Positions 5,414 to 6,774 of a stretch of 6,774 bases of DNA are shown one piece after another. Source of the stretch: Sulfurimonas sp. (GTDB lineage Bacteria; Campylobacterota; Campylobacteria; Campylobacterales; Sulfurimonadaceae); NCBI GenBank assembly GCA_027066935.1, contig JAMOMX010000402.1, forward strand, positions 1 through 6,774. The letters run 5' to 3'. The translations under genes and the position numbers were made by a program. Position 1 is the stretch's first letter, and each line of letters opens with the position of its first letter. The notes under the pieces are model-generated. The model worked only from the letters and a program-made list of their open reading frames with translations. It was not told the origin of the DNA and made no database searches.

Positions 5414-5978
5414 AAGTGAACAAAATTTCTTTATTGTAAAAAAGAGATCTATAACAAATCAGAAACAATCTGATGCTTGGAATAAAATAAGTGATATTCG
5501 AGCAAAATTGAGAAATCATATTTTAACAAATGAACAAGAAAAAATGTGTGTTTATTGTGAAAAAAAGATTTCTTCAGATAGTTCTAAATCTAATATAGAC
5601 CATTTTAGGACACGAAATACCCATCCCCATTTAACTTTATTATACGACAACTTATTTGTATCTTGCAATAACAAAAATCATTGTTCTTCTAAAAAAGATA
5701 ATTCTGGATTAGCTAATAATGATTTTTCTAATTTAATTAATCCGATTGATGATGATATAGAAAATAACTTTTCATTTACAACTTTTGGCGAACTAACTGG
5801 AAAAAATGAAAAAGCTAAATTTACTATTGATGTTTTTGGATTGAACAATCGTTCATTAGTTGAAGAGAGAAAGAATATTTTTTTACAATTACAAAACTGC
5901 AAACATATGAGTGTAGAAACTATTTTTGAAACTTTGCAATGCCATAAATCATTCCTAAAATATATAATTAGTGCTTAA
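5397..5978 (+). CDS. PtuB-like HNH endonuclease (TIGR02646-type) of the Septu-like module
   Basis: A 193-residue HNH-type nuclease, the likely effector of the module. The zinc/HNH core is complete: C51-V-Y-C54, I-D68-H69-F-R-T-R in place of the usual (I/V)-(D/E)-H-F-x-P, the H78-L-x-x-x-Y-D-N85-L stretch, and C90...H-C96-x-x-K. This C-x-x-C, D-H, N, C, C layout matches PtuB of Septu and the HNH partners of retron ATPases. In those systems it cleaves nucleic acid once released or activated by the ATPase. The GTG start at 5397 lies inside the ATPase gene (17-nt overlap), with AAGAG about 6 nt upstream, and gives the usual short basic N-terminus. The next in-frame ATG, at M50, would remove everything before the first zinc cysteine. 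The frame appears intact and stops 2 nt before modC. The target (phage DNA or host nucleic acid) is unknown. Confidence 0.85.
   Translation: MIQVTKSEQNFFIVKKRSITNQKQSDAWNKISDIRAKLRNHILTNEQEKMCVYCEKKISSDSSKSNIDHFRTRNTHPHLTLLYDNLFVSCNNKNHCSSKKDNSGLANNDFSNLINPIDDDIENNFSFTTFGELTGKNEKAKFTIDVFGLNNRSLVEERKNIFLQLQNCKHMSVETIFETLQCHKSFLKYIISA
5956..5977 (+). repeat. Imperfect direct repeat, right copy, at the module/modC junction
   Basis: TAAAATA (5956-5962), TATAATTA (5963-5970) and GCTTA (5973-5977) repeat the block order of 4286-4311. This copy covers the last codons of the HNH gene and ends 3 nt before the modC ATG. If real, it could represent a duplicated ancestral modB-modC junction produced when the module entered. 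The A+T-rich content makes it only suggestive. Confidence 0.4.
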
Positions 5979-5980
5979 CT

Positions 5981-6774
5981 ATGATAAATATCAAAATTAA
6001 AAACCATATATTGGATGTAAACTTAGAGATAAATGAGGGTGACTTTGTAGCTATTAGTGGAAAAAGCGGCAGTGGTAAAACAACGCTATTAAGAGTTTTA
6101 GCTGGACTAGATAACGCAGATGGAGATATAAAAGTTGGAAATAAAGTTTTTTTAGACAAGAACCAACATCTGAGAGTTCAAGATAGAAACATTGGTTTTG
6201 TATTTCAAGATTATGCACTTTTTGACAACATGAGTGTTGAGAAAAATCTTCTTTATGTATCAAATGATAAAAAACTATGTGCTAAACTTTTAGATATGAC
6301 ACAGATGAGTTCTCTTAAAGATAGACTCCCAAAAACTCTTAGTGGTGGACAAAAGCAACGTGTTGCAATTTGTCGTGCTTTAATGAGAAGTCCAAATATT
6401 TTACTCCTTGATGAAGCACTCTCAGCGCTTGATCCTCAGATGAGAACCAAACTACAAAACATACTTTTAAATATTCATAAAGAGTTTAAAATAACAACTA
6501 TCATGGTTAGTCATGACCCAAGTGAAATTTATCGTTTAGCGTCTCGTATTATAGTTATAGAAGATGGAAAGGTCATAAATGACGGCTCTGTAAAAGATGT
6601 GCTTTTACATACATCAGGAAGTCAAAAATTTTCATTTGAGGGTGAAGTTTTGGAGATTAAAAAAGTAGATGTTATATATGTAGCAACCATAGCAATTGGG
6701 CAACAACTTGTAGAGATTGTTATAAGTGAAGATGAAGCAACAAATTTAAAAATTGGCGATATAGTAAATGTTAG
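5981..6774 (+). CDS. modC: Molybdate ABC transporter ATP-binding protein ModC (3' end outside window)
   Basis: The first 264 codons of ModC, the cytoplasmic ATPase powering ModB; the frame is still open at the window end. Motifs in order: Walker A G27-KSGSGKTT, Q-loop in GFVFQDYALF, ABC signature LSGGQKQR from L120, Walker B ILLLDE with D144 and E145, D-loop SALD, and switch histidine H178 in MVSHD. From about residue 213 a C-terminal TOBE-like domain begins (FEGEVLEIKK ... GDIVNV), which regulates or senses molybdate in this family. ATG at 5981 follows the HNH stop by 2 nt. No Shine-Dalgarno-like sequence is visible just upstream, so translation may depend on ribosomes finishing the HNH gene. 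It would normally follow modB directly. Roughly 30 residues are probably missing at the C-terminus. Confidence 0.95.
   Translation, partial: MINIKIKNHILDVNLEINEGDFVAISGKSGSGKTTLLRVLAGLDNADGDIKVGNKVFLDKNQHLRVQDRNIGFVFQDYALFDNMSVEKNLLYVSNDKKLCAKLLDMTQMSSLKDRLPKTLSGGQKQRVAICRALMRSPNILLLDEALSALDPQMRTKLQNILLNIHKEFKITTIMVSHDPSEIYRLASRIIVIEDGKVINDGSVKDVLLHTSGSQKFSFEGEVLEIKKVDVIYVATIAIGQQLVEIVISEDEATNLKIGDIVNV

Larger units (their letters stand above)
4294..5980 (+). other. Inserted two-gene ATPase-HNH defence cassette splitting the mod operon
   Basis: The stretch between the modB stop and the modC start holds exactly two overlapping genes and a short promoter-like leader, with no transposase, integrase or terminator. 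By hand count of sampled 60-base rows, it has 11-19 G+C per row (mean about 15), against 18-26 (mean about 21) in rows of modA, the Mop-like gene, modB and modC. That contrast points to acquisition from elsewhere. Both neighbours are intact, so the insertion did not break the transporter. Confidence 0.7.

Noticed and set aside
4334..5978. Retron (reverse transcriptase plus msr-msd) system
   Set aside because: The ATPase-HNH pair is shared with retron Ec78-type systems, but no reverse transcriptase motif is present, and the flanking gaps of 40 nt and 2 nt leave no room for the structured RNA.
5678..6263. Minus-strand open frames opposite the HNH gene and modC
   Set aside because: They are shadows of the HNH and ModC frames, with no start signals and low-complexity translated sequence.

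Overview
The window looks like chromosomal DNA of a low-G+C Campylobacterota (epsilonproteobacterial) species, probably a relative of Sulfurimonas, Arcobacter or Campylobacter. The grounds are A+T-rich genes throughout, weak -35 elements, a molybdate operon in the Campylobacter-type order modA - mop-like gene - modB - modC, and an AguB-type amidohydrolase. The genus cannot be fixed from this sequence alone.

Left part (1-1256): a divergent pair made of an HxlR-family regulator (minus strand, two cysteines) and an FMN nitroreductase (plus strand). Between them lies a perfect 15-bp inverted repeat, the obvious candidate operator. The arrangement resembles thiol- or quinone-sensing HxlR/nitroreductase pairs. 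The HxlR gene has an extended -10 so close to its ATG that its mRNA is probably leaderless.

Middle part (1218-2385, minus strand): a two-gene unit, ppiC (a complete small parvulin) followed by aguB (N-carbamoylputrescine amidase). It ends in a terminator hairpin that overlaps the aguB stop codon.

Right part (2386-6774, plus strand): the molybdate ABC transporter modA, a two-domain Mop/TOBE protein and modB, joined by 4-nt stop/start overlaps, and then modC, which runs off the window. modB and modC are not adjacent. Between them sits a 1.69-kb two-gene module: an ABC/OLD-like AAA ATPase whose stop overlaps the start of an HNH nuclease. The pair matches the PtuA/PtuB architecture of Septu anti-phage systems, also known as the effector pair of retron Ec78-type systems. 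No reverse transcriptase is present here.

The inserted module is visibly more A+T-rich than the mod genes. It has a good sigma70-type promoter at its left edge and is flanked by imperfect direct repeats at both junctions. Its last gene stops only 2 nt before modC, which has no recognisable Shine-Dalgarno sequence. A probable defence cassette has therefore been spliced inside a housekeeping transporter operon with all reading frames intact, so molybdate uptake and phage defence probably share transcripts. This is the most notable feature of the window.

No tRNA, rRNA, CRISPR array, transposase or integrase was seen.
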